Notes under the pieces: generated by a model
Seen by the model: the letters and a program-made list of their open reading frames with translations, nothing else
Told to the model about the DNA's origin: nothing
The model's database searches: none
NCBI RefSeq assembly: GCF_009650095.1
Contig: NZ_CP045915.1
Span: forward strand, 2,976,001 to 3,040,000
Direction of reading: 5' to 3'
DNA length: 64,000 nt
From: Gracilibacillus salitolerans
GTDB taxonomy: Bacteria; Bacillota; Bacilli; Bacillales; Amphibacillaceae
Part shown: one piece after another, positions 33,645 through 43,542 of the stretch
How the letters are laid out: each line of letters starts with the position of its first letter
How positions within the stretch are numbered: position 1 is the first letter of the stretch
Made by a program: the position numbers and the translations under genes

Positions 33645-34787
33645 ATGGCAAGCTATGAAGACCTAGGCTTTGGAAAGTTTAAAATCTATGTAGAACTAGG
33701 ATATGATGAGCGAGGTAAACGAAACAGAAGAACAAAAACCATAACTGCAACTAGCCAACGAGATCTTAATAAAAAGATACGTGATTTTGAAATCAAATGT
33801 TTTAATGAGAAAGATGAACCGATTGATAAGATTACCTTTTCTAGTTTTGTAGAAAAGTGGATAAAAAATCATGTAGAGCCAAACCTGACTCTAACCAGTA
33901 AAGAAACATATGCATATTTATTAAATGAATGTGGTGTATTGGATCACTTTGGTAATATGAAATTGAAAGATATTAAGAAATTCCACATTGTGGAGTATCT
34001 AGCAAATGAACAAGCCAATCATAAACCGTCTATCCCTAATAAATACTTGTTGTTAAAAAGCATATTTGCCAGAGCTCTAGAATGGGACGTCATACACCTT
34101 AATCCTACTGCTGGCATTAAAGAACCGAAACGAGAAAAGAAAAAGGTTGATTACTACAATGAAGAGGAATTGAACCATTTATTTAAGGTATTAGATGACT
34201 GCTACCCTAAGCATCGCATTATGATTAAATTAGCTGCTATCGGAGGTTTGAGACGTGGAGAAATACTAGGAATACGAGAAGAATCACTTGATTTTGAAAA
34301 CAATACGATTTATATTGACAAACAATTACGCTACGACAAAAAGAAAAAGAAATTTTACCTAGCTCCTGTAAAAAATAAAAAGCCGCGTACCGTTTATTTT
34401 CCAAAGGAATTTATGGAAGAGCTCAAAAAATATCATGTGGAGTTTAAAGCAAGGCGTATGCAAGTGGGTAATTTGTGGAGAAGTATTCATGACGATAATG
34501 ATAACATGATCAATTTACTATTAGTTAGAGAAGATGGCTATCCTACACATCTAAACACCATGCGGAATGAATGGGATAAAATTATAAAACGATACGAGTT
34601 AAAACATATCTCATTTCATCAATTACGCCACTCTTGTGCGTCCTTAATGGTTAAGAAGGGAGTTAACTTTAAAGTGATTCAGGAAAGACTAGGACATGCC
34701 AATATCGGAATTACACTTGATCTATACTCGCACCTCGAAGAAGATCAGCACAAAGAAAGTACAAACGTGTTTGAACATTTATTTTGA
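33645..34787 (+). CDS. int: Phage integrase (tyrosine recombinase)
   Basis: The 380-residue enzyme has three parts. An N-terminal AP2-like arm-binding domain covers residues 1-50, with YVELGYDERGKRNRRTKT. A SAM-like core-binding domain covers about 62-160. The catalytic domain has Arg203 (GGLRRGE), a Lys near 243-246, His325-x-x-Arg328 (HQLRHSCAS), His351 (LGHAN) and Tyr361 (LDLYSH). It should integrate and excise the prophage at radC. It lies 75 bases from the radC junction, with arm-type repeats in between. Confidence 0.95.
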   Translation: MASYEDLGFGKFKIYVELGYDERGKRNRRTKTITATSQRDLNKKIRDFEIKCFNEKDEPIDKITFSSFVEKWIKNHVEPNLTLTSKETYAYLLNECGVLDHFGNMKLKDIKKFHIVEYLANEQANHKPSIPNKYLLLKSIFARALEWDVIHLNPTAGIKEPKREKKKVDYYNEEELNHLFKVLDDCYPKHRIMIKLAAIGGLRRGEILGIREESLDFENNTIYIDKQLRYDKKKKKFYLAPVKNKKPRTVYFPKEFMEELKKYHVEFKARRMQVGNLWRSIHDDNDNMINLLLVREDGYPTHLNTMRNEWDKIIKRYELKHISFHQLRHSCASLMVKKGVNFKVIQERLGHANIGITLDLYSHLEEDQHKESTNVFEHLF

Positions 34788-34885
34788 CTTTGGTCACTTT
34801 TCGGTCACTTACCTCTTTCCAAGTCGTATAAATGTTGATATACCAACACTTATAAAGCATAGGTGCACAATGGAAGCATTTAAAC
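34788..34885. other. Prophage attachment region at radC junction
   Basis: Just after int are two direct copies of GGTCACTT (34792-34799 and 34803-34810, 11-base period), likely arm-type integrase sites. A near-perfect inverted repeat TATAAATGTTG/CAACACTTATA (34827-34854, six-base centre) follows. radC coding identity begins at 34863. The shared core with the bacterial site should overlap the codons for SLNASIVH of RadC. The matching left site is outside the window. Confidence 0.7.
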
Positions 34886-35336
34886 TTCCTATGAATATCG
34901 TTTGCCGATGAATAACTTGATTCTTCGTGTTAAGGAAGATGGAAACAAAATGTTCCTGTTTCAGACTGCTCATTTCTTCCATGAGATAATTTGCACCGTC
35001 TTCCGGACTTCTGATTACATATTTCTCCTTTTCTTTGAATTGTTGAATTCTTTTACCAAATTCAACGGCAGCAAGGATATTAACACCTTTCACCTGACCA
35101 ATACCTTTAATTTCGGTTAGTTCTTCAACAGTAACGTCTTTTAACATTCTTAAACCTTCAAAATGCTGTAACACTTTTTCCGCTAATTGGTGTACATTTT
35201 CCTTCTGTGTGCCTGAACCTAATAAAATCGCCAATAACTCCTGGTTGGATAAATGATCTGGCCCATGCTCCAACAGGCGTTCTCTGGGACGGTCTTCTTT
35301 GGGTACTTCTTTCATTTTGATGGTTGTCATCTCCAA
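34809..35336 (-). pseudogene. radC: radC, truncated by prophage insertion
   Basis: The intact part covers the N-terminal helix-hairpin-helix domain (VEELTEIKGIGQVKGVNILAA) and the start of the JAB/MPN-type domain up to IFIGSLNASIVH. Full-length RadC then continues PRE and carries the metal-binding HNHPSGDPTPS motif, which is missing. After His158 the frame runs 17 phage-encoded codons to a stop. A TTG at 35336 with AGGAGG eight bases upstream is the likely start; the ATG at 35330 is the next in-frame choice. The remainder of the gene must lie left of base 1, beyond the prophage. Confidence 0.9.
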
Positions 35337-35427
35337 TGTAAATTCCTCCTCTATTACAATATCTTTTATTTTAACGAGAAGAAATAACATCAGCAAATAG
35401 CCATTTTGTGATTTTCTAGCACTAAAA

Positions 35428-35474
35428 ATAACAAGTTTTGCAATTTTCTTTATAAGAAAAAAGCAAAACTTGCT
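35428..35474 (-). terminator. Terminator after spoIIB
   Basis: CAAGTTTTGC and GCAAAACTTG form a ten-base perfect stem with a 21-base AT loop. On the minus strand it is followed by TTATTTTTAG. It lies 26 bases after the spoIIB stop. Confidence 0.6.
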
Positions 35475-35499
35475 ACCTAAAAAGTATGAAAAATCATTT

Positions 35500-36411
35500 T
35501 TACTCATTCGCTAAATTTTCGTATTGATTTAATATTTTTAATAATATCACTTGGCTGGATTGTTCATCTTCTGTTGTTTTTATCGACTCGATCTCCGTGC
35601 TTAAAGTCTGTACCTCTTCAGAAATACTGGAGGGTTCGTCAGCCAACCATTGATCAATCGCGGCCTGATCAATATTATCTTCTATCATTTGGTCCAAAAT
35701 TCCTTCCAGATCTGTTAGCCAAACTTGTTCTTCCTCAGAAAGTGAGATAGAACTTGAATTGATATGCCAATCCTTACCACCATACAATTCATAACTACTT
35801 GGAAAAGCACTGGCTGTAAATTGCTTTGATGCTTCATGAGTTGATTTTATACTGACAAACACATGATAATTTTCATCACGAGGCCAAACCATACTCTCTA
35901 TTTGATCTCTTTTTAGCTCTTGAACTAATTGATTAGCCGCATCTTCATTTGAATAAACACCTGCTTGAGCAACAAAGAAATCAAAGGCTTTGCTTTGAAA
36001 GGCTTCTTGTGCTTGGACATTGGCTGTATCATTTTCCTCCTCATCTGATTGATCACTTGTTGCAGTAACTGCTTGGCCATTGGAAGTATTTTGATCAAAC
36101 GCCACTTCTTCCGGGTCTAAATCGACAAACATTTTTAGCATCAGAAACCCTAGAAATGATCCTATTACTATAGCTGTAATAGCAGAAAGAAGAAATGATT
36201 TATATTTTGACCAAAAGGATGGTTTTTGGGAACGATTAAATGCATTCGTATCTGGTGTATATTTACGTTTAAAAACCTGATCCTCGTCCATGACCGGGTG
36301 ATGATTTTCTCTGATGTAATCTTCTAAAGTAGATTGATTAGTAGACTTACGATCAGATGAATCCGTTTTATTCTGGTTGATTTGGACTGAAATTTGCTTT
36401 TTATTATCCAC
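35500..36411 (-). CDS. spoIIB: Stage II sporulation protein B
   Basis: The 303-residue protein has an N-terminal cytoplasmic part (1-70), one membrane helix (about 73-93, AITAIVIGSFLGFLMLKMF) and an outer SPOR-type domain around residues 140-210 (FDFFVAQAGVYSNEDAANQLVQEL). This is the layout of SpoIIB, which localises to the polar septum and assists engulfment. The GTG start follows GAGGGATTATACC. It lies after comC and before radC, as in B. subtilis, but maf is missing between the last two. Confidence 0.85.
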   Translation of the reverse strand: MDNKKQISVQINQNKTDSSDRKSTNQSTLEDYIRENHHPVMDEDQVFKRKYTPDTNAFNRSQKPSFWSKYKSFLLSAITAIVIGSFLGFLMLKMFVDLDPEEVAFDQNTSNGQAVTATSDQSDEEENDTANVQAQEAFQSKAFDFFVAQAGVYSNEDAANQLVQELKRDQIESMVWPRDENYHVFVSIKSTHEASKQFTASAFPSSYELYGGKDWHINSSSISLSEEEQVWLTDLEGILDQMIEDNIDQAAIDQWLADEPSSISEEVQTLSTEIESIKTTEDEQSSQVILLKILNQYENLANE

Positions 36412-36843
36412 GGTATAATCCCTCGTTTCAAATCCTTTTCTATTACCCTATCACATCTATTTTGAGATGTAAGACGACTTTTGTCAGTACTATCAAAAAA
36501 GCGTTCATCAAAATGTGACAGATAGCAAGAAAAATTGAGGAAATACATTCAGTTTATATATTTTAATCAAAATTCGAAAACAGGAATAAACTGCTACATA
36601 GTGAAAATTCTAAATAGCTACCTTCCAGTCTTATTAATGATGGATATATATTTATAAAGAATAATTCCCGAATACGCTCATTCATTAATATGTGTAACAA
36701 ATTGCTGAAAAGGCTCATATGTTGGTCTGATCCTTCTACTTGATACATAAGACGGTGCAGTCTATTATTCGCTTCGAATGACTTTTCTGCCAATAACTTT
36801 CGTATCATATTAAACTTCGATCATTGTTAGCGTTCTACTTTGA

Positions 36844-37599
36844 CTACCAAAACAAATTCATATAAGCGCCAATAAGATTATCACCGAACAAAAAGGTTAT
36901 GATAGCACCTGATACAATCGCCGGGCCGAAAGCTACTTCTTGTTTTTCTTTACATCCTCTTTTAAAAAGGATCACGCTGCTCGATAATAAACCGATTAAT
37001 ATTGCCATAAAAAAAGCAAGTAGTATGTTTGGAAACCCTAATAATAATCCTAGTAACCCAAACAATTTCATATCTCCAGCACCCATCCCACCTCTACTAA
37101 GAATTATAATTAGTGCGATAATACCGTACCCAGCTATAGCACCAGTAATACCGGACCACCATGGTTCAAGAGGCTGGCATATTCGAAACAAAATAAAGAC
37201 AGGCAAAAAAAATAGTAGAATTTTATTGGGGATTATCATAAAACGAAGGTCTGTTACTAATATAATCGAGAATAAGCTGATTAAACTGAAGGTAATCCAT
37301 AAGTCTAATGTTATTCCCAAATGCAAATAACTTAATAGGAAACTAAGCCCTGTGATCAATTCAACAGTTGGATAGAGATAAGATATCGATTGTTGGCACT
37401 GGCGGCATTTTCCTCTTTGTATTAAAAAAGAAAGAACAGGTATTAACTCATACCATTTTAATGTGTGGTTACATGCCGGGCATACAGATCGTGATGAGGA
37501 TAAAAACGTATGTTGTGGAATTCTAAGACCAACTACATTATAAAAAGAGCCTAATACTAAACCAAAAACAAAACATAACCCACTATAATATATATCCAT
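36844..37599 (-). CDS. comC: Prepilin peptidase/methyltransferase ComC
   Basis: The 251-residue membrane protein has the N-terminal zinc site CPACNHTLKW plus CRQCQQS, and the two aspartates of the prepilin peptidase active site in TDLRFMIIPN and GAGDMKLFGLLG. Several hydrophobic helices are visible. It cleaves and N-methylates ComG pseudopilins for DNA uptake. The ATG follows GAGGAGTTAAGAATC. The order folC, comC, spoIIB is that of Bacillus. Confidence 0.92.
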   Translation of the reverse strand: MDIYYSGLCFVFGLVLGSFYNVVGLRIPQHTFLSSSRSVCPACNHTLKWYELIPVLSFLIQRGKCRQCQQSISYLYPTVELITGLSFLLSYLHLGITLDLWITFSLISLFSIILVTDLRFMIIPNKILLFFLPVFILFRICQPLEPWWSGITGAIAGYGIIALIIILSRGGMGAGDMKLFGLLGLLLGFPNILLAFFMAILIGLLSSSVILFKRGCKEKQEVAFGPAIVSGAIITFLFGDNLIGAYMNLFW

Positions 37600-38044
37600 G
37601 ATTCTTAACTCCTCTTTTAAAAGGGGTTTGTTAATACAAAACTGGAATATTTTGGTTGTACATTAAATTCCATTATTCAAACTAATAAATCTAGTGTTTT
37701 ACAGTTGCTGAAAATCCACTATTTCATACTAAATCGCTTTTTGAGCAATATAATTAACCATCGTTAATGTTTTTGGATTCAATATTGTACTTTCAATCAT
37801 ATATAATTAGGTCTAAAAAACCAAAATCGATAAGGGTGACAACATAATCGACAAAAGCATTTCGATTATTGTAAAATATTTCACTTTCGAATTTTAAGTG
37901 ATATCCATCTATCATCTATCTTCCTTCCTTCACTTGTCATCTTGTCATCTTGTCATCTTGTCATCTTGTCATCTTGTCATAACTATTATACTTGTTTAAT
38001 TAATAAAGAACAACGCTTTTTTTATAACGAACTGTATATTTTTA
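37600..38044. other. Intergenic region between folC and comC
   Basis: This 445-base AT-rich stretch has no gene that I can support. It contains an octamer tandem repeat (37933-37980). The rest shows no clear terminator or promoter. Confidence 0.5.
37933..37980. repeat. Tandem octamer repeat, six copies of CTTGTCAT
   Basis: Six perfect, adjacent copies of the eight-base unit CTTGTCAT run without interruption. An eight-base unit is prone to slippage, so copy number may vary among strains. It lies about 60 bases after the folC stop codon and about 330 bases upstream of comC. Confidence 0.9.
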
Positions 38045-39298
38045 TTACTTTTGAACTAATCTCTTTGCACTTTCGACAAAATGAAGTGAACCTGTAATCA
38101 CTATCAAGTCATTTAGATTACTAGAAACTAATAGTTTATCCAGTGCTTGTTTAGCATCCTCTATATAGAAGATATGATTGGGGATTTCACTTTCTGATAA
38201 TGCTCTTGGATGATTGAAAGTAGTTACGACAATCTCGTCCGTGAGCTTCGATAGTTCCATAATCATCATGGCAATCTCTTTATCACGAAAGGCACTGAAT
38301 AAGACTTTGACACGACCTTCTATATTTTCTTCCTGAATCGTTTCTACTAACTTGTGAACACTTTGGACATTGTGTGCACCATCAGCAATAATCATTGGAT
38401 TCTCTTTAATAATTTCCATACGGTTAGCTAGTTTTGCTCGATACAACGCTTTTTTCATCGCTATCGCATCGATTGTAAATCCTTTATCTTGCAATAAATC
38501 CAAGGCTTGTATAGCTAACGATGCATTCATTATTTGGTGACGTCCTTTCATTGATAGATCAATAACATAAGACTTGGAACCATTATTCCAGCGGAAAAGG
38601 TTCCTATCTATTTCCTCTGTCCAAAACTCTTTGCCATATAGATATAAGGGCGCACTTTGTTTACGAGCTTCTTCTTTCACGACTTGTAAAGCTTCATCGA
38701 CTAAATCACCAGATATAACTGGTACCTTTTCCTTGATAATTCCAGCTTTATGAGCTGCAATATCTTTTAGTGTATTACCTAAAAAGCTTGTATGATCAAA
38801 TGCAATTGTTGTAATAATGGTTAGAAGCGGCTCGACTCGATTGGTTACGTCCTCCCGCCCCCCCATAGCAGTTTCGATCACAGCAATATCGATATTATCT
38901 TGGAGAAATAAAAATGTAATAACCATTAATATCTCGTATTCAGATGGGGCTAGGTTTTGATGATCCATTTCTTCAATTATTGGTAAAAGAGGATGAAGTA
39001 TATCGATAAATTCCTGTGTTGTAATAGATTGATTATTAATCGCGATATGGTCCAGAATACTAGGGAGACCTGGTGACTGAAATGTACCTACAGTGTATCC
39101 ACTCTCCATTAACACTTCTTTTAAATAGGTCAACGTAGAACCTTTCCCATTCGTACCGGCAATATGGATAGTTGGTATCGACTTTTGCGGATGATTGACT
39201 TGTTCTAATAAATAATCTAATCGTTCTAATCCAGGCTTTATACCTAACGTTCGTCTTGATGCAAAAAAATGTTCCAAATCCCGTACAGATTCCATCAT
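38045..39298 (-). CDS. folC: Folylpolyglutamate synthase/dihydrofolate synthase
   Basis: The 417-residue enzyme adds glutamate to folates. The P-loop IHIAGTNGKGSTLTYLKE lies near residue 47. The Mur-ligase-like segment AVIETAMGGREDVTNRVEP and the C-terminal ADGAHNVQSV follow. The ATG at 39298 follows GGGTGTGGATTTT. It lies after valS, separated by about 360 bases that include a repeat cluster. Confidence 0.93.
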   Translation of the reverse strand: MMESVRDLEHFFASRRTLGIKPGLERLDYLLEQVNHPQKSIPTIHIAGTNGKGSTLTYLKEVLMESGYTVGTFQSPGLPSILDHIAINNQSITTQEFIDILHPLLPIIEEMDHQNLAPSEYEILMVITFLFLQDNIDIAVIETAMGGREDVTNRVEPLLTIITTIAFDHTSFLGNTLKDIAAHKAGIIKEKVPVISGDLVDEALQVVKEEARKQSAPLYLYGKEFWTEEIDRNLFRWNNGSKSYVIDLSMKGRHQIMNASLAIQALDLLQDKGFTIDAIAMKKALYRAKLANRMEIIKENPMIIADGAHNVQSVHKLVETIQEENIEGRVKVLFSAFRDKEIAMMIMELSKLTDEIVVTTFNHPRALSESEIPNHIFYIEDAKQALDKLLVSSNLNDLIVITGSLHFVESAKRLVQK

Positions 39299-39362
39299 AA
39301 AATCCACACCCTTTATATTATTTAACCAAAGTAGAGCAAAACTGAGAACTAATATTTATTGA

Positions 39363-39543
39363 GCGGACATTCAGTGCGTTATTTGACGAGATAACACCCA
39401 TTTTTCGATGTTGGCGGACATTGAATCCCTTATTCGGTTCTTTTAAGTGAAAATTAGCTTTATTTTCGATGAATAGCGGCATAGATGTCCGAGAACAGCC
39501 TGAAAACGCCACTTTTGTCACAAATAGCGGAACAAACGTCCGC
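39363..39543. repeat. Cluster of four 21-base intergenic repeats
   Basis: Four copies of a motif close to GCGGACATTnnnnnCGnTATT lie between valS and folC. Two are direct (39363-39383, 39414-39434). Two are inverted (39472-39491, 39523-39543; read on the minus strand as CGGACATCTATGCCGCTATT and GCGGACGTTTGTTCCGCTATT). The arrangement resembles REP-type palindromic clusters. Confidence 0.65.
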
Positions 39544-39630
39544 CCTGAACCTAGTCTAATCAGTTATTCTAATTCAAATCCATGTTTACGTTATTTCGCT
39601 GTTTATGTATTTTATTTGCTTGTGGTTGTG

Positions 39631-39656
39631 AAAAAGAGGCTGCCAATGACAGCCTC
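39631..39656 (-). terminator. valS terminator
   Basis: GAGGCTG and CAGCCTC form a perfect seven-base stem with a seven-base loop; on the minus strand TTTTT follows. It lies just after the valS stop codon. Confidence 0.85.
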
Positions 39657-39664
39657 TGCTTAGG

Positions 39665-42319
39665 TTATTTCTGTAATTCTTGAATTCTCGCTTGTACTTT
39701 TTCTCTCTTTTCCATGTAATCCTTTTGTTTTTCTTTTTCCGCTTCTACTACATTTGCAGGAGCTTTACTAACAAATCCTTCATTCGCCAATTTTTTATCG
39801 ACACGCTCTACTTCTTTATTTAATTTGTCAAATTCCCCGTGTAGACGTGTTAACTCTTTATCGATATCGATTAATCCTTCTAAAGGCAAGAAGATTTCTG
39901 CACCGGTAACAACAGCAGACATTGCTTTGTCTGGCACACCAACTTTTGTATCAATCGTCAGTTCACTTGGGTTACAGAAACGATCTAGATAAATTCGATT
40001 CGCTTCTAATTGTTTCTTCACCTCTTCATCGCTAGCTTGAACGATGATAGGAATTTCTTTCGACATTGGTGTATCCACTTCTGCACGAATATTACGTACA
40101 GAACGAATAATTGCTACTAGTTGTTTCATCACATTTGATGCTTCTTCGTTAGATAAACTGTTATCTACAGTTGGCCATGCTGCACCTACGATTGATTCAC
40201 CTTCGTGTGGCAACTGCTGCCAAATTTCTTCTGTCACAAATGGCATAAACGGATGAAGCATGCGCATTGTACTGTCTAACACATAGGCCAAGATCGAACG
40301 TGTTGTTAATTTTTCTTGCTCATCTTCTCCGTAAAGCGGTAATTTAGCCATTTCAATATACCAGTCGCAGAAGTCATCCCAGATAAAGTTATACAGGTAA
40401 CGTCCTGCTTCTCCAAAATCGTACTTATCAACTTGACGTGTTACTTGATCAATCGTTTCGTTCAGTCTTGTTAGAATCCATTCATCTGCTACAGACTTTT
40501 TACCGGATAAGTCGATTTCATCGTATGTTAAACCATCCATGTTCATTAAGGCAAAACGAGATGCGTTCCATATTTTATTAACAAAATTCCATGTCGATTC
40601 TACTTTTTCCCAATGGAAGCGTAAATCTTGACCAGGACTTGATCCAGTTGCCAAGAAATAACGTAAGGAGTCTGCACCGTACTTATTGATCACTTCCATT
40701 GGATCCACACCATTGCCAAGTGATTTACTCATTTTACGTCCTTCTGCATCACGTACTAATCCATGAATCAATACATCTTTAAATGGACGCTCATCATTAA
40801 ATTCAATCGATTGGAAAATCATGCGTGATACCCAGAAAAAGATAATATCATAGCCTGTTACCAATACATTAGTCGGGAAGAAATGCTTAAACTCCTCATC
40901 CTCTGTATCTGGCCAGTTAAGTGTAGAGAACGGCCACAAAGCTGATGAAAACCAAGTGTCCAATACATCTTGATCTTGTTCCCAGTTTTCAATATCTTCA
41001 GGTGCTTCTTTACCTACATACATTTCACCTGATTCTTTATGGTACCAGGCAGGTATACGGTGTCCCCACCATAATTGACGGGAAATACACCAATCACGGA
41101 TATTTTCCATCCACCTGAGATAGGTTTTTTCGAAACGGTCCGGTACAAAATGTACTTTCTCATCATCAGAAGCTTTTTGAATTTCAATTGCAGCATCCGC
41201 TAATGGCTGCATGTTTACGAACCATTGTGTTGATAAATATGGCTCAACAACAGCACCGCTTCGTTCAGAGTGACCTACTGAATGCATATGTTCTTCAATT
41301 TTGAAAAGGACACCTAGGTCTTGAAGGTCTTTCACAATTGCTTTTCGGCATTCAAAGCGGTCCATCCCTTGATATTTGTCTGCATTTTCATTCATTGTAC
41401 CGTCTTCGTTCATAACAAGTACACGTTCGAGGTTATGGCGGTTACCAATTTCAAAGTCATTTGGATCGTGGGCAGGTGTTATTTTGACAGCACCTGAACC
41501 AAATTCCATATCAACATAATCATCTGCCACGATATCAATTTCACGACCGACAATTGGAAGCTTTACTTTTTTACCGATCAAATCTTGATATCTTTCATCA
41601 TCTGGGTGAACGGCTACTGCTGTATCACCAAGCATTGTTTCTGGTCTTGTTGTAGCTACTTCAATATATCCTGATCCATCCGCTAATGGATACTTCATAT
41701 GATAGAAGTGACCTTGAACGTCTTTATAAATTACTTCGATATCTGAAAGGGCTGTTTTAGTAGCAGGGTCCCAATTAATAATGTACTCTCCGCGATAGAT
41801 AAGTCCTTTCTTGTACAATGATACAAATACTTCATTTACCGCATCTGATAATCCTTCGTCTAACGTAAAACGTTCGCGAGAATAGTCAAGACCAAGTCCC
41901 AATTTTGCCCATTGTTCACGGATAAAGCCAGCGTATTCTTCTTTCCAGTCCCATGCTTTTTCGAGAAACTTCTCTCTTCCCAAATCATACCGAGATATGC
42001 CTTCCTCACGTAATTTTCCTTCTACTTTTGCTTGGGTTGCGATACCCGCATGATCCATCCCTGGTAAGTATAGAACGTCATAGCCTTGCATTCGTTTAAT
42101 TCTTGTAATGATATCCTGTAGAGTCGTATCCCAAGCGTGCCCGATGTGTAGTTTACCGGTTACGTTCGGTGGCGGGATCACGATGGTAAAGGGTTCTTTG
42201 TCTTTGCTTCGTTCAGCTTCAAAGTACTTTCCTTCTACCCATTTATTATAACGACCTTTTTCTACTGCGGTTGGATCGTACTTTGGCGGTAAATTTACTT
42301 CGTGTTGTTGTTCTGGCAT
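39665..42319 (-). CDS. valS: Valyl-tRNA synthetase
   Basis: The 884-residue class I enzyme shows the HIGH signature as HIGH at residues 58-61 ([15 protein letters not shown]), the editing domain (about 190-345) and KMSKS at about 525 ([14 protein letters not shown]). The C-terminal coiled-coil arm follows. It charges tRNA-Val. Length and motifs are normal. Expression is controlled by a T-box leader directly upstream. Confidence 0.98.
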   Translation of the reverse strand: MPEQQHEVNLPPKYDPTAVEKGRYNKWVEGKYFEAERSKDKEPFTIVIPPPNVTGKLHIGHAWDTTLQDIITRIKRMQGYDVLYLPGMDHAGIATQAKVEGKLREEGISRYDLGREKFLEKAWDWKEEYAGFIREQWAKLGLGLDYSRERFTLDEGLSDAVNEVFVSLYKKGLIYRGEYIINWDPATKTALSDIEVIYKDVQGHFYHMKYPLADGSGYIEVATTRPETMLGDTAVAVHPDDERYQDLIGKKVKLPIVGREIDIVADDYVDMEFGSGAVKITPAHDPNDFEIGNRHNLERVLVMNEDGTMNENADKYQGMDRFECRKAIVKDLQDLGVLFKIEEHMHSVGHSERSGAVVEPYLSTQWFVNMQPLADAAIEIQKASDDEKVHFVPDRFEKTYLRWMENIRDWCISRQLWWGHRIPAWYHKESGEMYVGKEAPEDIENWEQDQDVLDTWFSSALWPFSTLNWPDTEDEEFKHFFPTNVLVTGYDIIFFWVSRMIFQSIEFNDERPFKDVLIHGLVRDAEGRKMSKSLGNGVDPMEVINKYGADSLRYFLATGSSPGQDLRFHWEKVESTWNFVNKIWNASRFALMNMDGLTYDEIDLSGKKSVADEWILTRLNETIDQVTRQVDKYDFGEAGRYLYNFIWDDFCDWYIEMAKLPLYGEDEQEKLTTRSILAYVLDSTMRMLHPFMPFVTEEIWQQLPHEGESIVGAAWPTVDNSLSNEEASNVMKQLVAIIRSVRNIRAEVDTPMSKEIPIIVQASDEEVKKQLEANRIYLDRFCNPSELTIDTKVGVPDKAMSAVVTGAEIFLPLEGLIDIDKELTRLHGEFDKLNKEVERVDKKLANEGFVSKAPANVVEAEKEKQKDYMEKREKVQARIQELQK

Positions 42320-42451
42320 TATATTTCCTCCTTTTATTAAGGTATTTATTTCTAGAGTAATACAGAAAAACTTGGTTTATCGCCAAGTACTAGCGAAAGC
42401 CTTAGTTTTCTAATACTATCAACAATAAATTTTTATACTTTCTAATCGTAT

Positions 42452-42720
42452 AAAAAAATCCTTTACGGCCTTGTAATAAAGGACGAAAAGGATCGGGTTT
42501 CCGCGGTGCCACCTTAATTTATAAGTAATATACTTATACGCTTAGCAGAAGATAACGGATTTCACCGGCTTTTACCTACTTGTTATGTTCAGTAAAGCTG
42601 CATCAGAGGCTACCTTCCTTCACCTTTTTTCGAGAAAACCTTTCAGCCTATGGGTTTTCCTCTCTTGCGAACAGTGTGAAGTACTCCTCCTCATCATCGC
42701 ATCTGATGGTTTATTTATTA
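42452..42720 (-). promoter_or_regulatory. T-box riboswitch upstream of valS
   Basis: The leader carries the T-box core AAGGTGGCACCGCGG (minus strand, about 42499-42515). An intrinsic terminator (TCCTTTA/TAAAGGA stem then seven T, 42452-42484) follows. Upstream, a stem I-like region contains an AGTA loop-E element and a candidate specifier codon GTA (minus strand 42613-42611), a valine codon followed by a purine. Uncharged tRNA-Val should stabilise the antiterminator and raise valS expression. Confidence 0.9.
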
Positions 42721-42726
42721 TATGCT

Positions 42727-42756
42727 ATTTTATCTAAAAGGAAACAAAGAAGTCAA
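42727..42756 (-). promoter_or_regulatory. Candidate valS promoter
   Basis: On the minus strand TTGACT (42751-42756) and TAAAAT (42727-42732) are separated by 18 bases. It is correctly placed to start the T-box leader. It overlaps the untranslated end just after fetB. Confidence 0.55.
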
Positions 42757-42762
42757 GTTTAA

Positions 42763-43542
42763 TCATAAATTCAATTGTGCATGTTTATTAAAAAATGTTT
42801 TATATCCAAAATATAAGAATAAAATCACAGATAATGAAACACTGCCAGTGATCCCGAGCATAATGGCGATTTGATATTTGATCGCATCCATCGGACCTGC
42901 CCCCGATAAAATAACACCGGTCATCATCCCTGGTAAAAAAACAATCCCCATCCCAACCATACTGTTGATCGTTGGTAAAATAGCTGAATCAAACGCATGA
43001 TTAACAATACCCTGTGATGCTTTACTTGGTGGCGCTCCTAGCATCAGTGCAGCTTCCACTTCTTTCTTGCGTGAGGTAAAGCCTTCTAGTAATGCACTAA
43101 CTCCCAGTGTAATACCAGTCATAGAGTTTCCAATTAACATTCCTGCGATTGGTATGAAATAGCGAGGATCATACCAAGGTGAAAATTGAACAACAATAAA
43201 ATCAAAATAGAGAAAGGCAAATAATGTACCAGAAACCATCGAAAAAGCAATAATTTTCTTTAAATCTCTGCTTAATGTTTGTTTCGTACGTTTGTAAATA
43301 TTATAAACAGCAAAAATTTCCATGATAATAATGACAATAACCGAGTAAATCATTTTTTCATTTTCAAAAATAAACATAAGAACATAACCGACTAATACGA
43401 GTTGTATCGTCATTCTTAGTGTGGCAATAATAATCTCTTTCTCCCGCGGAATTTTACGCCAGCGGACGATCGCTAATAAAATTACAATAAAAATATAAGC
43501 GGTAACTAGTTGCCAGATAGTAATCTCAAGCATTTCATTCAC
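42763..43542 (-). CDS. FetB-like ABC transporter permease
   Basis: The 259-residue protein has about seven hydrophobic helices and matches the UPF0014/FetB family of ABC permeases. Characteristic segments are GMLIGNSMTGITLG and EVEAALMLGAPPSKAS. FetAB-type systems export iron or confer oxidative stress resistance in Escherichia coli; the substrate here is inferred. The start overlaps the ATPase gene by four bases (ATGA). It lies directly upstream of the valS leader. Confidence 0.85.
   Translation of the reverse strand: MNEMLEITIWQLVTAYIFIVILLAIVRWRKIPREKEIIIATLRMTIQLVLVGYVLMFIFENEKMIYSVIVIIIMEIFAVYNIYKRTKQTLSRDLKKIIAFSMVSGTLFAFLYFDFIVVQFSPWYDPRYFIPIAGMLIGNSMTGITLGVSALLEGFTSRKKEVEAALMLGAPPSKASQGIVNHAFDSAILPTINSMVGMGIVFLPGMMTGVILSGAGPMDAIKYQIAIMLGITGSVSLSVILFLYFGYKTFFNKHAQLNL

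Larger units (their letters stand above)
1..34865. mobile_element. Prophage integrated in radC (left end outside window)
   Basis: A contiguous block of phage modules runs from the window edge to a point inside radC: tail, head, packaging, replication, regulation, immunity and integrase. The right boundary is set by radC, whose coding similarity stops at the codon for His at 34863-34865, about 80 bases beyond the integrase stop codon. Module order and the HK97-type portal, ClpP-like protease and capsid set indicate a temperate siphovirus of Gram-positive hosts. All structural genes are intact. Lysis genes and the other attachment site must lie left of base 1. Confidence 0.95.

Noticed and set aside
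36563..36808. 81-codon frame between comC and spoIIB
   Set aside because: No ribosome binding sequence precedes the start and the product shows no recognisable pattern. No gene is expected here in the Bacillus order. It is probably a chance frame.
37933..37980. Possible CRISPR array
   Set aside because: The octamer copies are directly adjacent with no spacers, so this is a simple tandem repeat. No cas genes are present in the window.
39318..39521. 67-codon frame between valS and folC
   Set aside because: It runs through the cluster of short intergenic repeats and has no start site; its sequence is explained by the repeats.
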